DNA of 64,000 bases from assembly GCA_024449915.1 (NCBI GenBank), contig JAMZAV010002009.1:54254-118253 (forward strand), given 5' to 3'. How positions within the stretch are numbered: the stretch's first letter is position 1; every line of letters begins with the position of its first letter. Of the stretch, positions 63,777-64,000 are shown one piece after another. The translations under genes were made by a program, and so were the position numbers. This DNA is from Sweltsa coloradensis. Its lineage: Eukaryota > Arthropoda > Insecta > Plecoptera > Chloroperlidae. The notes under the pieces were generated by a model. It saw only the letters and a list, made by a program, of their open reading frames with translations. It was not told the origin of the DNA and made no database searches.

Positions 63777-64000
63777 CTGTGTGGAGGAACGTGTGGTTCC
63801 TAAGGTTCGTCTGCTTGCTGAACCCTCTGTTGCACACGGGACAACGATACGGCCAGGACCCGCTGTGAATGTACTTGTGCGCCTTAGGTCTCCTGGGGTG
63901 GGGAAACTCTTGTCACACTCCATACACCCTACGTGTGGTCGTACCTGTGTGGAGGAACGTGTGGTTCCTAAGGTTCGTCTGCTTGCTGAACCCTCGTTTC
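63777..64000 (-). CDS. Penultimate visible exon of the C2H2 zinc-finger gene (runs off the window)
   Basis: The donor CACACAG/GTACGA ends the exon at 63777 on the - strand, and joining to 59283 gives the classic linker HTG-D-RPHPC in frame. It encodes finger parts CPVCNRGFSKQTNLRNHTFL (with H-T-G) and, upstream in a different frame, CMECDKSFPTPGDLRR. Between these the frame shifts by one base near 63887 and shifts oppositely near 63940. The two finger pairs are nearly identical in DNA (63748-63830 and 63918-64000). Either the assembly is wrong at this edge or the array is decaying. Confidence 0.65.

Overview
The window is a stretch of animal nuclear DNA, most likely from a marine invertebrate. 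The signs are spliced genes with GT/AG introns of up to 15 kb, a C2H2 zinc-finger gene, many classes of metazoan transposon, and palindromic GGCCTA words scattered everywhere. I cannot name the species from sequence alone. No prokaryotic, organellar or viral gene was recognised.

Two host genes are supported. The main one, on the + strand, is the pseudouridine synthase PUS7 (TruD family). Eight coding exons between 2659 and 49774 join in one continuous frame of 580 codons including the stop, and the N-terminal exons lie upstream of the window. The second, on the - strand, is the 3' end of a C2H2 zinc-finger gene. One exon runs off the right edge (63777-64000) and splices in frame to a last exon at 58675-59283.

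Almost everything else is mobile DNA, mostly inside PUS7 introns. Intron A-B holds a hAT-like element containing a 5'-truncated LINE. Intron D-E holds a complete 8-kb LTR element with 1978-bp LTRs, a gag-like ORF and no visible pol, followed by a decayed Ty3/gypsy pol with two inserted MITEs. Intron E-F holds 5S-rRNA-derived SINEs, a pogo-like element invaded by hAT-like elements, a field of elements with tandem ~160-bp cores, and a piggyBac-like element containing a Harbinger-like MITE. Intron F-G holds two inverted copies of a pogo-like MITE and a 4-kb palindrome carrying a gene fragment with FEN1/XPG-like motifs. Beyond PUS7 lie nested hAT elements, a Harbinger-like MITE, tandem compound repeats and a TTAA-flanked MITE. 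The zinc-finger intron contains a 3.3-kb long-inverted-repeat element that carries another member of the FEN/XPG-like family.

The order of insertion can be read in several places because target-site duplications (TSDs) survive. The most unusual feature is the recurrence of the FEN/XPG-like, cysteine-tailed gene family inside two unrelated large inverted repeats, at 41535-45595 and 60294-63631.
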